DNA of 64,000 nucleotides, from contig CAUYUJ010022392.1 of the NCBI GenBank assembly GCA_963575745.1, positions 450,676-514,675 of the forward strand, in the 5' to 3' direction. Shown piece after piece: positions 40,541-51,640 of the stretch. The DNA comes from Prorocentrum cordatum. Lineage: Eukaryota; Sar; Dinophyceae; Prorocentrales; Prorocentraceae. A program made the translations under genes and the position numbers. The notes beneath the pieces were generated by a model, which worked only from the letters and a program-made list of their open reading frames with translations, did no database searches and was not told the origin of the DNA. How positions within the stretch are numbered: position 1 is the first letter of the stretch; each line of letters begins with the position of its first letter.

Positions 40541-40684
40541 AGACGAAAACGCCTGGCTGGAAGAAATTGAAGCGCCAGAATCTCAGGGTCAGGAGTGTGA
40601 GAGTGAAACGGCGGTCGTTCCCCCATTCCCGCCTCCTTGCGCCAACGCACGGGGATTTGTTCCTGAATCGGCTCACGGGCAACG

Positions 40685-40870
40685 GTGTTTCAGGTCATCG
40701 TGGGGGGGTTCAAGGAGGAGACAGATGAGGACGAGATAGTGCAGGCGATCGAGAGCTTCCAGGCTGATGGGGCCCGCCAGCTCAAGGTAAGCAGAGCGTT
40801 CACCTTCAGCAGTCCAGCTCGTGTGGGAGTGATTGAAATCGACACGGTCACCTCCAATATAGGCTTCTAG
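40685..40870 (+). pseudogene. RRM-like ORF fragment of a retroelement
   Basis: MFQVIVGGFKEETDEDEIVQ followed later by ARVGVIEIDT resembles the F-V-V-G-G-F ... R-V-G-F-I-E-F pattern of RRM-like segments found at the start of dinoflagellate LINE proteins. After TAG at 40868 the frame continues with KKIRNASKKVPADMTLRLAS, suggesting a nonsense mutation. It is opposite in strand to the EN remnant next to it. Confidence 0.4.
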
Positions 40871-41230
40871 AAGAAGATCCGCAATGCAAGCAAGAAGGTG
40901 CCTGCCGACATGACGTTGAGGCTCGCGAGCAACCGTGCATATCAACAGCGTGGGCGGAACAAACTCTGGCTCTCTGGCGAGGAGCATATATCGAGCTGGG
41001 ATCGGCAAAGTTCCCCCCCCTGCGAGGGCGAATTTCTCTGCACGTCCTGGGGCGGACGTGGGACACTATCGGGCCTCTTACCGGCGAGGCACGGGCGATG
41101 TGCGGCCGATGCGCTCCTTCCTGAGCCTATCCCCCATCAACGTTTTGCCCCTGATTGACAGGTCGTGAGGAGCGAAGAGTCCAGGCTGCGCTCCCAGAAG
41201 AAGAATAATAGTAATAAGAACAACAAGCGG

Positions 41231-41397
41231 CACAAACATAAACGTTTGGCGCTCCGCGCGGATTTCTTGTATCTGCACTGGACCCCTCTCCCTGGCGCGC
41301 GGAGCGCGCCAGGGGCGGCGCGGCGCTGGAGGCGCCGCCGGAGGGGTCCAGCGCGGATCCAAGAACTCAGCGCGGAGCGCCAACTGTTTATGTTTAT
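41231..41397. repeat. GC-rich foldback element with ACAAACATAAACG ends, copy A
   Basis: The left ACAAACATAAACGTTTGGCG and right GCGCCAACTGTTTATGTTTA are inverted. Inside are GCTCCGCGCGGATTTCTTG and GGCGCGCGGAGCGCGCCAGG. Related copies: 55354-55514, 56561-56730, and fragments at 953-1045, 48437-48545 and 58320-58412. Confidence 0.75.
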
Positions 41398-41844
41398 GGT
41401 GTTTCTTCATTCTTCGATCTCCCCAAGGGTCTATATATTTCTCTAAGGGAGACGTAAGACTCGGGTACGGGGGACTCGGGTTGGCCTGACGAGGCCATCG
41501 TAAAAATGACGAGACCCAATCTAAAATTTGACGCGAGCTCCCGCTGCAAACATCCCCAAAACACTGGACCGTCAAACTCCCGGACGCGCTCGTCAAAACA
41601 CGTCGGTAAACCCGAGCTCCGGCTTACTCGAGTCTTACGTTTCTCCGATGCTCTTGAGTATCGTTTGACCGATCCCCGTCCCCACTGGCGTGGCCTGGGC
41701 CCCACTGGCAGATCTAACCACCTACATGGTGATATCGGCTGTTCCCCTCGGGCTTCGAAGGGTATACCCGCAACTGGGGTGGTGGGATGGTGGGGCTCGG
41801 GATCGGCGGAACGATACAGGGCTCTGCCCACCCCGAAGTCGTGT

Positions 41845-41960
41845 TTTTTTCAAGACGGGATCCCCGGAAGTCTCGACCCATTCCCCAGGACTGGTCTTTC
41901 CTCCTGAGTCGTTTTTTGCTCCTCCCGAGGCCGGGCAGGCCCCGATAGGGGCCGAGCTCT
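41845..41960 (+). repeat. Dispersed CCCATTCCCCAGGACTG repeat, copy 3
   Basis: GTCTCGACCCATTCCCCAGG, CTGGTCTTTC and TGAGTCGTTTTTTGC. It is not next to a palindromic element here. Confidence 0.6.
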
Positions 41961-42439
41961 GCGAAAAAAGCCCGCCTTGCTTCTTCGAGTGCCTATAGGA
42001 TCTCTCCGGCTCCTTGCCGCCCAGGCGGGCGCCCGGGAGCCCCGCCCGGCTCACGCGCGTGCCCGCGCCGTGCCTTTGGACGCCCGAATTGGGCACGGAA
42101 GCAATGGGCACAATGCCCCACAGCAAATGTTGTCCCAAACCAACAGCGGCCGCTGTTGGGCAGGCGGCCTCCTGTCCCGAATGGACACAGGCCGCGGCGG
42201 CACGGACAGCGAGTCATGCTCAAAATGAGCAGGAACTGCTGTGGGGCATTGTGCCCATTCTGTCCGTACCCCTTCCGGGCGTCCAGAGTGCCAGGGCCGC
42301 GCCCAGGCGGGCCGCCCGGCTCCCTGGGCGGCCGGCGCCGGCGTGCGGCCCGCGTAGGGCGCGGAGCCGCTGCGAGACGGCGGGCGCAGCGCCTGGGGGG
42401 GCCAAAGGAGGTGCTCTCGGGGCTGGGCCCAGAGCAGGG

Positions 42440-42682
42440 AAGAGGGAGGAGGAGGAGGAGGAGGGAGGAGGAGGAGGAGGAGGAGCAGGGAAGAGGGAGG
42501 AGGAGGAGGAGGAGGAGGAGGAGGAGGAGGAGGAGGAGGGAGGAGGGAGGAGGGGAGGAGGAGGAGGGAGGAGGAGGGGGAGGAGGAGAAGGAGGGGGAG
42601 GAGGAGGGGAGGAAGAGGAGGAGGAGGAGGAGGAGGGAGGAGGAGGAGGAGGAGGAAGAGGAGGAGGAGGAGGAGGAGGAGG
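42440..42682. repeat. (GAG)n homopurine microsatellite
   Basis: About 240 bp of GGA/GAG on the + strand. The long poly-Glu, poly-Arg and poly-Ser frames across it are artefacts. Confidence 0.9.
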
Positions 42683-43419
42683 CCAAACGTTGTGTTCCGT
42701 GTCGTTTTCGTTTCGTGCTTCGTCCTGCTCTGCCTGTGCTTTCCTATACCTCCCTGCAGGAAACGGAAAAAACAGCACGGCCGAAGTTTCCAGCAAAACA
42801 CAGCGCTCGAGTCCAGCCCTGGGTGCTTTTGCCGTGGGCCCCCCGACTGGCGTTTTGCTCCGCGCGTCGCGGCGGCGGCCCCAGCGACACGCTGTATGCA
42901 CGGCTGGGCGATGGCGTGTCGCTCCGCTCCGCGGGGCAGGAGGCCGGCTGAGAAAACTCGGCCGCGGCGTCGGCCCCGGGCGGCACGCCATGTGCCTGGC
43001 CGGGTGGTGTCTCGCTCCGCTCCGCGGGACAGGAGGCTGGCTGGGAAAAGCTCGGGACGTGGACGCTCGGGGGCTGGGACGTGGTTACACGTCGGTCGGA
43101 CGACGTGGGCAAACACGTGAAGGAGGAAGGCGGACAGGGAGAGTGGGGGGCTCGGGCCCTCCCAGAGAGTCACAGCACACAGCAAACTCAGATCGACTCT
43201 TGAAGCAGGAAGGCGCTCGAAGCCGATCGGGATCCGGGAATCCAAGCATAACTACCCGTTGTCAGCGACCAGCGTGCAGCGCGTCATGCCGAAGCGTGGT
43301 GGGCCAGAGCCGGCGGCGCGACGCGCCGGGCTAGAGCTCCCCCGAGCGCCTCCGTGGCACGCCGCCGTGGGGAGCCCTTTGCAGCGTGCTGCGGCTGAAG
43401 AAGCACCAGGTCTCCTCTT

Positions 43420-43664
43420 TCTCCTCCTCCTCCTCCTCCTCCTCCTCCTCCTCCTCCTCCTCCTCCTCCTCCTCTCCTCCTCCCCCTCTCCTCCTCCTCC
43501 TCCTCCTCCTCCTCCCTCCTCCTCCTCCTCCTCCTCCTCCTCCTCCTCCTCCTCCTCCTCCTCCTCCTCCTCCTCCTGTCCTTCTCCTCCTCCTCCCCCT
43601 CCTCCCCCTCCTCCCCCTCTCCTCCTCCTCCTCCCCCTCCTTCTTCTCCTCCTCTTCCTCCTAC
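43420..43664. repeat. (CTC)n homopyrimidine microsatellite
   Basis: About 245 bp of CTC/TCC on the + strand, opposite in sense to the tract about 740 bp upstream. The two could pair as a large imperfect inverted repeat. Confidence 0.9.
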
Positions 43665-44313
43665 CCCCCCAGAGAAGACTTAGCCCCGCCAAACTACCCC
43701 CACACCCCCTGGGGTGGGGGATGGGTGCCGTCTCCTGCGCACAGAGGGCACGCTGGGAGGGCCAGCTCGCCCTGCACCTGTGGAGGCGGGGATGGTTCCG
43801 ACGATGCGGAGAGGCGCAACACGCCGACGGGCTCCCGTCGGCGGCGCGTCGCTGATGCTCCGCTTCCCTCCCCAGCACCGTCTGGCACGGGCGCCGCGGC
43901 GAGAGCTCCCGCTGCCCCAGGGTCCTGCACGCGGGTGCCCCCCTCCCCACCCCCAACGGCCCGAACACTCGAGGTCACGAGCTAGGCCGAAGGCATGACG
44001 GGAACCGTGCGCATGTGCGCTAAGGTGTCTGGGCCCTATCCCAGGGGGCTTCGAAGAAACGCCACAAAACGAAGTATAGTGTATAACTTTCCAGCCGGTT
44101 CTCCAGGCGACAGGTGTTGAAACAAATCTGTGTACTGCATTTTGGCCGCCAGTTGTCGCTAAGTGGCGGACAAAACAAAGTAGTATAGCGGACATACTTC
44201 TGGCCCCGACATGCCCAAGTCGTTGGACGATCGGGCGGGGGAAATGCCTTTCGGGCGCCCGGAATCGTTGGACGATCTCGGTCACAGGGGAATCCAAAGG
44301 CCTCGCGACCTAC

Positions 44314-44380
44314 AGTCAAGGTAATGCGGAAGCACACGTTCGTGCAGTCCATTGCCAGAACCGCAGCCTCTGGGCCGCGG
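44314..44380 (-). CDS. Candidate internal exon, minus strand
   Basis: On the minus strand the sequence reads AAAAATGTGCAG, 67 nt, then GTAGGTCG, giving good acceptor and donor sites. The exon in its best frame encodes RGPEAAVLAMDCTNVCFRIT then LT and ends in phase 0. It has better amino-acid character than the surrounding frames. I cannot link it to other exons or to a family. Confidence 0.4.
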
Positions 44381-44899
44381 CTGCACATTTTTACACAACG
44401 GCTTTGTACGCACTTCGGTTCCAGTCGAAGGCGCTGGCGCGCGTCGCACACGATTTCCTCATCACCATGCTACCACTCCCCATATTTGCGTTCGCCTCTC
44501 CGTCTCCTTCCCTCCGTTCCCCCTCTCCCACTCCTCAGCCTCTTCCTTCTGATCCCCCTCCTGCTGCTCCTCCTTCCCCTCGATCCTTTTGAAACTCCCT
44601 GTGGGGGTCTTGGGGCGGCATCCTCGGGTTCCTTTGAAACTCCCTGTGGGGGTCTTGGGGCGTCTGGGACGGATGTTGGGCTCGTTGACGGGATCCTGCC
44701 CGGAGAGTGAGTTCGCAGAACCTTTCCCTCCCACTCCAACTCTGTCTGCCCCGCCTCCCAAAAGCTGACCTCAGATCGAGCCCAGCGTTTCAGAGCCTTG
44801 GCGGGCCCGTTTCAGGGGGCGTTGTGAGGGGGGGGGGGGCACTCCCGACCATGAGGGACGGGCGACCTCCCGGGCATGAGGGATGGGGAGGAGACACCC

Positions 44900-45022
44900 T
44901 CCTCCTCCTCCTCCTCCTCCTCCTCCTCCTCTCCTCCTCCTCCTCCTCCGTCTCCTCCTCCTCCTCCTCCTCCTCCTCCTCCTCCTCCTCCTCCTCCTCC
45001 TCCTCCTCCCCCTCCTCCTCCT
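44900..45022. repeat. (CTC)n homopyrimidine microsatellite
   Basis: CTC/TCC repeat with one CCGTCTCC interruption. Confidence 0.9.
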
Positions 45023-45174
45023 CTGGGGCTGCACCATGATGCCGCAAAGGCCGGGTCCCCCTGGGGCCCTCTCGCTACCTCTTGAATGGGACCGTGCCGT
45101 CCTCGAGGCCTCCTAGCGATCTGCTGGGTTCCACCAGGGGTCGAGAAGAGGGCCGCCTAAGACTGACCTCAGTC

Positions 45175-45370
45175 GGCGGCGAGCCAGGGGGGAAGCGAGA
45201 AGGAGAAGGCCTTCTCAGAAGGTTCGCAAGTCCCCCCGCCTTCTGAGAAGTTTTCTAAGCCTTCCCCGAAGACCCAAACAACTTCTCAGAAGGCGCGAGG
45301 ACTTCTGAGAAGTCCCGCCGCCTTCTGAGAAGGCCTTCTCCTTCTCACTTCCCCCCCTCGCTCGCCGCCG
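45175..45370. repeat. About 196-bp foldback element with arms of about 47 bp
   Basis: The left arm GGCGGCGAGCCAGGGGGGAA then GAAGGCCTTCTCAGAAGG is the inverse of the right arm CCTTCTGAGAAGGCCTTCTC then CTTCCCCCCCTCGCTCGCC. The interior repeats CTTCTCAGAAG palindromes. Confidence 0.75.
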
Positions 45371-46196
45371 AACCTGGGAACCCATGTCTCACTGCACCGA
45401 CCTTGCAGACGTGCTGCATCAGATTTTTGTGTGGATTCCTGACAATGCAAAACTCCGAAACGGCGAGCGAAAAACGAAGAGTGACTTTCACGTGGATGTT
45501 TTTAGTCTTCCTTCCCGGGCCAAGACATCCGCACGAAATTCACTTCGAAACCCAGAACGAACTTCTCCAGGACACTCTGGGCCCATCCCATTGTTTTCCC
45601 AACGAAATTCGCGTTGCGATGTTGGCGCCATGACATGTCGCCAGTTGCATGATAAACGCGCTGGAGCCCCCAAACGATCAGGATGAAAGGCGAAACGAAC
45701 AGGTCCTGTGCGACACGGGTCTTGGACCTGGGACGGCGAGTTCTCCATCCTGCGCCGTTTTTGACGGTCCTGGAGCCCGTCGAGGGCCCCCGGAAGCCAA
45801 ATGCAGCGGAAAACGTGCGGGCCCGTTTCCCCCAGAACCCGTTACCTTCATGGCGCAACGAACACGAACAAGCAGCATCCCCTGTGCTGTCCCTTCGGCT
45901 GGGATGGCCTGGACGGAAGGAGTGCCCGCCGCGTGCTCGGACCTCGCCTGCCCCGAGCAAGTCTCGAGGTCGCTGTCTTATGTTGCATCTTTGGGGAGCC
46001 TCGTCCGTCCCATCGCGCCAGCCATCCCATTCGCGTCCATGCAGAATCCTTGTCGATTGGGTCGAATCCATGTCGAATCCACGTCGAACCCGCGTTGAAC
46101 CCACGTCGGAATACAAGAAACGACTGCCCTGAACAGGGTAGGAAGGATACCCCGCAGATACAACGTAACGCTAGACAGTGACCGAAAGACAGTGAC

Positions 46197-46358
46197 TTGG
46201 CCGCAGCTTTTCGCACTTCCTTTTCCGCACCGGCGGCCGCCTTGATTTGATCCAAGTCGGCGACTATATCCCCTGAGGCCAAGCACTGTCTTTCTGGACG
46301 CAACGTGATCTGATCTTCATGTCCGAGCAACGCTAAAACAAATGCGGCGAGACGCTGT
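46197..46358 (-). CDS. Candidate internal exon, minus strand
   Basis: On the minus strand a C-rich tract ending CCCCAG precedes a 162-nt open segment, then GTCACT. It encodes QRLAAFVLALLGHEDQITL, RPERQCLASGDIVADLDQIK and AAAGAEKEVRKAAAK, which looks like ordinary protein, unlike its low-complexity surroundings. No family is recognised. It could belong to the same gene as 44314-44380, but phase cannot be tied without other exons. Confidence 0.4.
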
Positions 46359-47477
46359 CTGGGGGGGGCACCGTCCTGCCCGCGCCGCAGCCTGGGACAC
46401 AGAAAACAGACATCGGCACCAGCACCGCCACCACGAGGAGCCACAGAGAGGGTCATCCGCCCTCTGTCCCCCACAAGAACCACAACCAGGAAGGGCAGAT
46501 CGACAGATCCGCTGCCCCTCGGGAGGGCGACGACGACGAGGACGAGGACGAGGACGACGACGACGATATAGCCAGGGAGGGAACTCCTGGTGGTGTGCTC
46601 CCCCCAGTCTCGCGGCGTCCCGCTTGGCGAGGCCTCAGCAAACATGCCCGCATCCGCGCCCTCGCGGTCTGGGTTCCGGGGCGCGACCCCGCGGACACGC
46701 GGTCGCACGGCTACGCCCCGCGCGGGGCATCCGCGGAAAAAAAAACGCCCCGACTCCGCGGGGGGTCGCGGCCCGGGAGCCCCGCCCGCGAGGCCGGGGA
46801 TACGGATCTGTTCTCCGCCCGCACGGCAGTCCCAGCTGGCCTCGAAGGGCCCCCCGAGCAGGGTCGGCCTCGACATCCCGACCCTGGGGCGCGGAGCACA
46901 GGGACGCCGCCGGAATGTCGTGACCGCCCCAGACTGCTCGGGGTGCTGGTCGAGGCCAACTGGGACTGCCTGGTGGGGCTGCCTGCGCACAGCCAGCTCG
47001 AGGCATCCTCAATCTCTAGCTCGGGCCGGCGCCGTGGGGATCCTCGCCGAAGGTGGCCCGCCAGTGGTGGTGATGGTACCGCTTCCAGGAAGCAAGAAGA
47101 TACCGATGCCGCTAATTGCTCCCCAGACGTGTCCTGAGGTGCACTCTGACCCAGACTTCGAGGCGGATCCAACCGTGGCGACGAGGAAGGGATCGCGGTA
47201 TCGGCATCTTTTGCCCTCCTGAGGTTCTCCTTCCTCCGACAGCCTTGGCCCGGGGCGGCACGAGGTGCCTCGCCCCGCCGCTTCTGGAACTGCTGCCAGT
47301 GGGCGGGATAGCCCGGGCACTGCAGGAGGAGCGGGCTGCTCTCGGACATCTGGAGCCCTGGCCCTGCGCTGGCGCGAGCTTCAGCGCGAGGCGGCCCGCA
47401 TCCGCCACGGCCTCGCGAACGCTCGCCCGGGTCCGGCCATCCTTGGCGGAGAGGGGGCTCGAGCCCGAGGAGCAGGA

Positions 47478-47640
47478 TCAGCTAGCATCGAATCCACATC
47501 AGATCGGATCGGCTGCGCCGGGATGCATAACGGCGCCATGCAAGCATCGGGCCGTATCTCGGATCGCCGGCACATCGGAATCGAATAGGCTGGGGCCGGC
47601 CACAATCGATATCGAACTGGCGAATCGATCGGATTCAGAT
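47478..47640. repeat. GATCGG-rich dispersed repeat, copy 2
   Basis: It resembles 26636-26760 and is followed at once by a MITE of the same family as there. Confidence 0.55.
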
Positions 47641-47657
47641 GGACCCTGGGCCTAGAC

Positions 47658-47807
47658 TCATGTCGGGCATGTCCTCCTACATCTGTATGTTGGAGGAAAA
47701 ATAAGACGTAGTAGACATATAATCAAAATAATCAAAAAGAATCGAAACATCGTCCCCGTATTTTTACACTATTCTCGAATATTCCTCCAGGGACATGGCC
47801 GACGTAA
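47658..47807. mobile_element. 150-bp-family MITE with 7/8 target duplication
   Basis: The ends are TCATGTCGGGCATGTCCTCC and GGACATGGCCGACGTAA, with internal AACATCGTCCCCG. It is flanked by GCCTAGAC (47650-47657) and GCCCAGAC (47808-47815). Confidence 0.75.
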
Positions 47808-47831
47808 GCCCAGACCCCGACGTTATGTTTT

Positions 47832-47955
47832 TTGTCAGAGACTCGACCCCCAATGGTCCCGACCCATTCCCCGTATCCGGAACCGCCTTTTTTAGAGGTC
47901 CCGAGGCCCAGCAAGGGCCCCCAGATATTGAACATAGAGAAAAACCCTCCGTCGC
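47832..47955 (+). repeat. Dispersed CCCATTCCCC repeat, copy 4
   Basis: CGACCCATTCCCCGTATCCG, GAGGTCCCGAGGCC and AGGGCCCCCAG. Diverged. Confidence 0.55.
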
Positions 47956-47965
47956 GCTTTTTACA

Positions 47966-48100
47966 GGCAGCCCGTATGAGAAGGATGCACGATGAGGATG
48001 CAAGGGCATTGGAAGGCCATGTCGACACTTTGCGAGCGGGGCGCGGCCAGCGAACGCGGCCAAGGATGGGCCGAAGGGGAAGGATGCAAGGGTAACCTTG
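47966..48100. mobile_element. MITE-like element, copy 2 of the 27769 family
   Basis: AGCCCGTATGAGAAGGATGC, GAGGATGCAAGGGC and GAAGGGGAAGGATGCAAGGG match the other copy. A (CT)n tract follows at about 48108-48165. Confidence 0.5.
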
Positions 48101-48436
48101 GAAATTCGCTCTCTCTCTCTCTCTCTTTCTCTCTCCTCTCTCTCTCTCTCCCTCTCTCTCTCTCTTCGTCACTCTGTCTGTACAACGTAATATACAAACC
48201 ACCCTCACTGTCTCACCCCCTCCCGTTCCCCACCTCTTCAGCGCAGCATCTTCCTCCGACCCGGCGGTGGAGCGCGGCCCCCCTCGGACGGCAGAGGAAG
48301 GGCCCCCGCCCTGAGCCGGCTGACCACCCCGCGCGGCAGCGCGCGCCCCAGCGCGCACACCACGCACCGCACCGAGCCCAAAGTCCCGATCGCGAGCGAT
48401 GCGGCTCCACCACCCTCCTCTCCGATGGGGAACGAA

Positions 48437-48545
48437 CGCTGACATAATGAAAAACCCTGGGAGGTCCGCGCGGACCTCTCGGATCGGCGCTGGACCCCCC
48501 TGTTGGCGCCTCCGGCGCCGCCCCTGGCGCGCTCCGCTGTTCGTC
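48437..48545. repeat. GC-rich foldback element fragment
   Basis: GGTCCGCGCGGACCTC, GGATCGGCGCTGGACCCC, GGCGCCTCCGGCGCC and GGCGCGCTCCG. The right arm is missing and coding-like sequence follows. Confidence 0.6.
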
Positions 48546-48559
48546 CCCCTCCTCTCCAC

Positions 48560-48722
48560 CTCGCCCGAGCGGCGCCCCCGCTGCCCGCAGGCAGCGCGCG
48601 CGCGTGGGCGGGGCGCCCGCGATGCCAGGCCCCAGCGCGGCCACGATGTAGCAGACGACCACCGCCCAGTGGGCGGCGGTGGCCGTCAGCGACCTCCGCG
48701 CGGCGCTGGCCCGGGCCGGGAT
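48560..48722 (-). CDS. Candidate exon encoding a membrane segment, minus strand
   Basis: On the minus strand TTTGGGTACAG is followed by an open segment that begins in phase 0: IPARASAARRSLTATAAHWA then VVVCYIVAALGPGIAG. The second half would span a membrane. A GT donor (GGTGGAGAGG) follows after 163 nt; another donor is possible. It is similar in style and entry phase to the exon at 56934-57020, but the + strand gene end at 49857-50295 lies between them, so I do not link them. Confidence 0.45.
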
Positions 48723-48827
48723 CTGTACCCAAACCTCCTCGCGCTGTGAAGTTTTTTGCTATTTTCGTTATTCGTCAATTTTGTTATTCTCGGTTGATCG
48801 TCAGTAATCGTGACGGGGGATTTTTCG

Positions 48828-48925
48828 TTAATTTCTGGCCTCCAAGGGCCCTTCCCGGGCCTCGGGACTGTCAAAAAATGACTCGGCATGAAAAACTGGT
48901 CCCCAGGAAGCGGTCCAGACCTCTG
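48828..48925 (-). repeat. Dispersed CCCATTCCCC repeat, reversed copy
   Basis: The inverse of GGACTGTCAAAAAATGACTC and CAGACCTCTGGGGGTCGACG matches the other copies. It is the best reversed copy. Confidence 0.55.
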
Positions 48926-49066
48926 GGGGTCGACGTTGCGAAACGGTCTGGGTACACGCGCCCAGAGACCCATGCCCGAGGGCCCCAGGAGGCAGTGGGC
49001 AAGGATATTCTCGGGCACTGGGTGATGGGCCGATTGTCCACCACCACTACCGCAGGGCAGAAGAGG

Positions 49067-49202
49067 GAGGAAGAGAAGAGGAGGAGGAGGAGGAGGAGGA
49101 GGAGGAGGAGGAGGAGAGAGGAGGATGAGGAAGAGGAGGAGGAGGAGGAGAGGAGGAAGGAGAAGGAGGAGGAGGAGGAGGAGACGGAGGAGGAGGAGGA
49201 CC
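49067..49202. repeat. (GAG)n homopurine microsatellite
   Basis: GAGGAG tract with GAGGATGAGG and GAAGGAGAAGG interruptions. Confidence 0.9.
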
Positions 49203-49856
49203 TCCCCATTCTCACTTCTCCTCCGACCCACCTGTGGCAGTGGTGGTGGAGAGTCGGTCCATCTCTGGGGGGTGGGGGGAGGGGGGGGCAAAGAGATTCC
49301 TGGAATCCTCTCAGTGAGGAGCAAGCAGCATCAACCCGATGGCAAGGAAAGGGGGGGGGGGCATGTGCAATCCGGGCAGCTCGCGTGGCCCCTGGGCCGT
49401 GACACCCCCCCCCCCTTGCCATCACCCCCGAGAAATGAGTCCGCGCGGGTCGCCGAACAATCATGTGTCTATCGCGCTGTCTGCCAGATTCGAAAACCGA
49501 TGCCTCCGGGGGCACCGCTCTCCCCCATGAGCATCGTCTATCCGACCCCCCTCCCCATCCCCATCTCCATCCAGACCCCCGCCATCTCAGCACCCGAGGG
49601 AAACGGCCTATATCCCCATCCAGGGGGGTAGATCGGCCAGAGGCGGAGCGCCCAACAGTTACGTCCACAGCGTTTTTTTGTTTCGCCCCCAACGGCGTGT
49701 CCTGGGCCCCACCGGCCGATTTACCCCCCCTGGATGGGGATGCGGGCCGTCTTCTTCGGGGGTGGGAGCGGGGACGGTCAAACGATGAAGATCCTGGGGC
49801 CGTGGGGCACCGCTCCCTCAAGCGGTGGACGTGTGTCGACTCTGCCCTGACCTCAG

Positions 49857-50295
49857 AAGTTGCAGCCCACCCCAGCGGGGAGGCGGCGCGGCGGGCAGAG
49901 CACGCGGGCAGAAAGGTAGCGTGGCCGCCGGATGGCGGGAGGGATCGCTGGGTCGAGGCAGGGACACTGACCACCACGATGATTTTTCAGTACGACGACA
50001 ACCCAGCAACCCAGGCGAGAAGCCACGAAGCTACCTCACATGCCGTGCCCTCGAGAAGCACTGAAGCGTAAGCCACGAAGAATGACTATCCTGCGCGCGA
50101 TGGCTGTATAACCGGTTGCTTTGCAGCAGCAGGCGTAAACCAGAGAAGAAGGAGTACCAACCTGATGATATTAGGAGTCACTTCTCTTCGAGACAGAGTT
50201 CTTCCTTCGCTGCCGAGGCTATCGTTCTGGACGAGGCTGTCCAGGCAATGATGGCCGTCACTGATGCCATTGCCAACCAGCCGTCGTCACCATGA
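49857..50295 (+). CDS. Three-exon 3' end of an unknown gene
   Basis: Exon 1, 49857-49915 (after CTGACCTCAG, before GTAGCG), encodes VAAHPSGEAARRAEHAGRK. Exon 2, 49991-50067 (after GATTTTTCAG, before GTAAGC), encodes YDDNPATQARSHEATSHAVP then SRSTEA. Exon 3, 50127-50295 (after GGTTGCTTTGCAG), encodes KPEKKEYQPDDIRSHFSSRQ, then EAIVLDEAVQAMMAVTDAIA, and ends NQPSSP with TGA. The phases match: 59 nt with 2 leading, 77 nt leaving 2, then 1 leading. Introns would be 75 and 59 nt. The product tail is charged and helical. No family is recognised. Upstream exons were not found. Another frame of exon 3 is also open, so the call is tentative. Confidence 0.45.
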
Positions 50296-50378
50296 CTTCG
50301 GCCTAGCGAAAGGACGAGGAACAACAGGACAGGGGCAACACTGGACAGGGACAACGCGGGGGTCTTTGAGATCTAGCG

Positions 50379-50531
50379 TTAGGTCGGGCATGTCCTCCTA
50401 CAGGCGGATTTTGGACGAACGCTGGAGAATAGTCAAACAAATTCTCAAAATAGTCCAGTTTCGGCCAAACATCGTCCCCGGACTAGTTTTGGACTGTTTT
50501 TGAATCTTCCTCCTGTCGAGGGACAGACCCG
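50379..50531. mobile_element. 150-bp-family MITE with truncated right end
   Basis: It begins TTAGGTCGGGCATGTCCTCC and ends GACAGACCCG, lacking the last few bases. It is flanked by ATCTAGCG (50371-50378) and ATCTAGAC (50532-50539), 6/8. It lies 83 nt after the gene end at 50295. Confidence 0.7.
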
Positions 50532-51097
50532 ATCTAGACCCAGCGGTTCTGGAGGACGTGTCGGGCGCCGCCGCCGTTCCCGAGCGCTCCGCTCGGCAGC
50601 GACTGCATCGGGCCTGCACGGATCCCCCGCAGGGAACACAGGCCGAGGGCCGGGGGCGCAGCTCCGGAAGAAAACAGCTCTCCGGGAGGCGCTCTGCAGA
50701 GAGGCGCTGCATGGCGCGGCCCGCCTGGATCCCTTCAGGAGTGGAGTGTCCCTCCGGGGGGGAGGCTCGAATCTTGTTTTGGCTCCGCGCGGTCGCGGCG
50801 CCTCCGGGCATGTGCGCCAGGCGTGCGCCCTTCCAACAGAAGGAGCGCCAGAGGCAGGGTCCGCGGGGGCTCGTGGCGAACTCTGCGAGAGGACGCGCCC
50901 CAAAGGCGCGGGCCTCGTGGCAGCGTGGCGCGGCAGCAGTATCAGCCCGCGCCACGGTGTCAAGCAACAGAACTGCCCGTAGGGGGGCAAAGGGCCCCCT
51001 CCCGTCTGGGCAGTGGCCTCGGCCCCTGTGGACAACCTGGCTCGGCCCAGACTCTCCATGCTTGTCAAAATGCCCCTCCTCCTCGCCCCCTTCCACC

Positions 51098-51142
51098 AAC
51101 AACTCCTCCTCCTCCTCCTCCTCCTCCTCCTCCTCCTCCTCC
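51098..51142. repeat. (CTC)n microsatellite
   Basis: A short pure CTC tract. Confidence 0.9.
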
Positions 51143-51484
51143 TGCCTCCGACCCCTTCTCAATACCAAGTTGTGCCACAAGTGACTCTTGCGCTTTGGGA
51201 GGGAGGGTGGGAATAGGTGGGGCCCCCTGGCTCGCTCGACCGGGCCAACTGGACTCCTCTCTCCCGCTCCGCCCCTCCTCCTCCTCCTCCTCCCCCCAGA
51301 GGCCCCTGCTCCCCGCCCTCCCCTTCCGCCCTCCCCCCCTTCGTGCCAGAGCCAGGACACCTCGACCCCAGCAGCCGGCAGACTGGTCCGACGGCGGCCC
51401 AGCGTGCCACCGCGCCCGGCAGGGCTCGGGCACGTACCAATCCAGGTCAGTGGGGCGCAGAAGGGCATGGCGTACTACTACCGG

Positions 51485-51640
51485 GTGCCTCTGTTGGAGG
51501 CGCACGTCCGACCCGAATGCGCAGGACACCATCTTGTAGTACATTGTTTCCCGAGCGGCATGGCCAGAGAGCGCCCGCCACGGATTTCGCACGGTAGGAT
51601 GTCCGAGCGTGCGCGTAGCCCCTGCGTGACCGACGCACAT
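51485..51640. repeat. Dispersed repeat, copy 2 (see 25787-25945)
   Basis: TGGAGGCGCACGTCCGACCC, ATCTTGTAGTACATTG and AGAGCGCCCGCCACGG are shared. The minus strand encodes WRALSGHAA, as in the other copy. Confidence 0.55.

Noticed and set aside
42014-43334. Several 300-400-codon frames on both strands
   Set aside because: They run through (GAG)n and GC-rich low-complexity DNA; content is poly-Arg, poly-Glu, poly-Pro or poly-Ser without domains.
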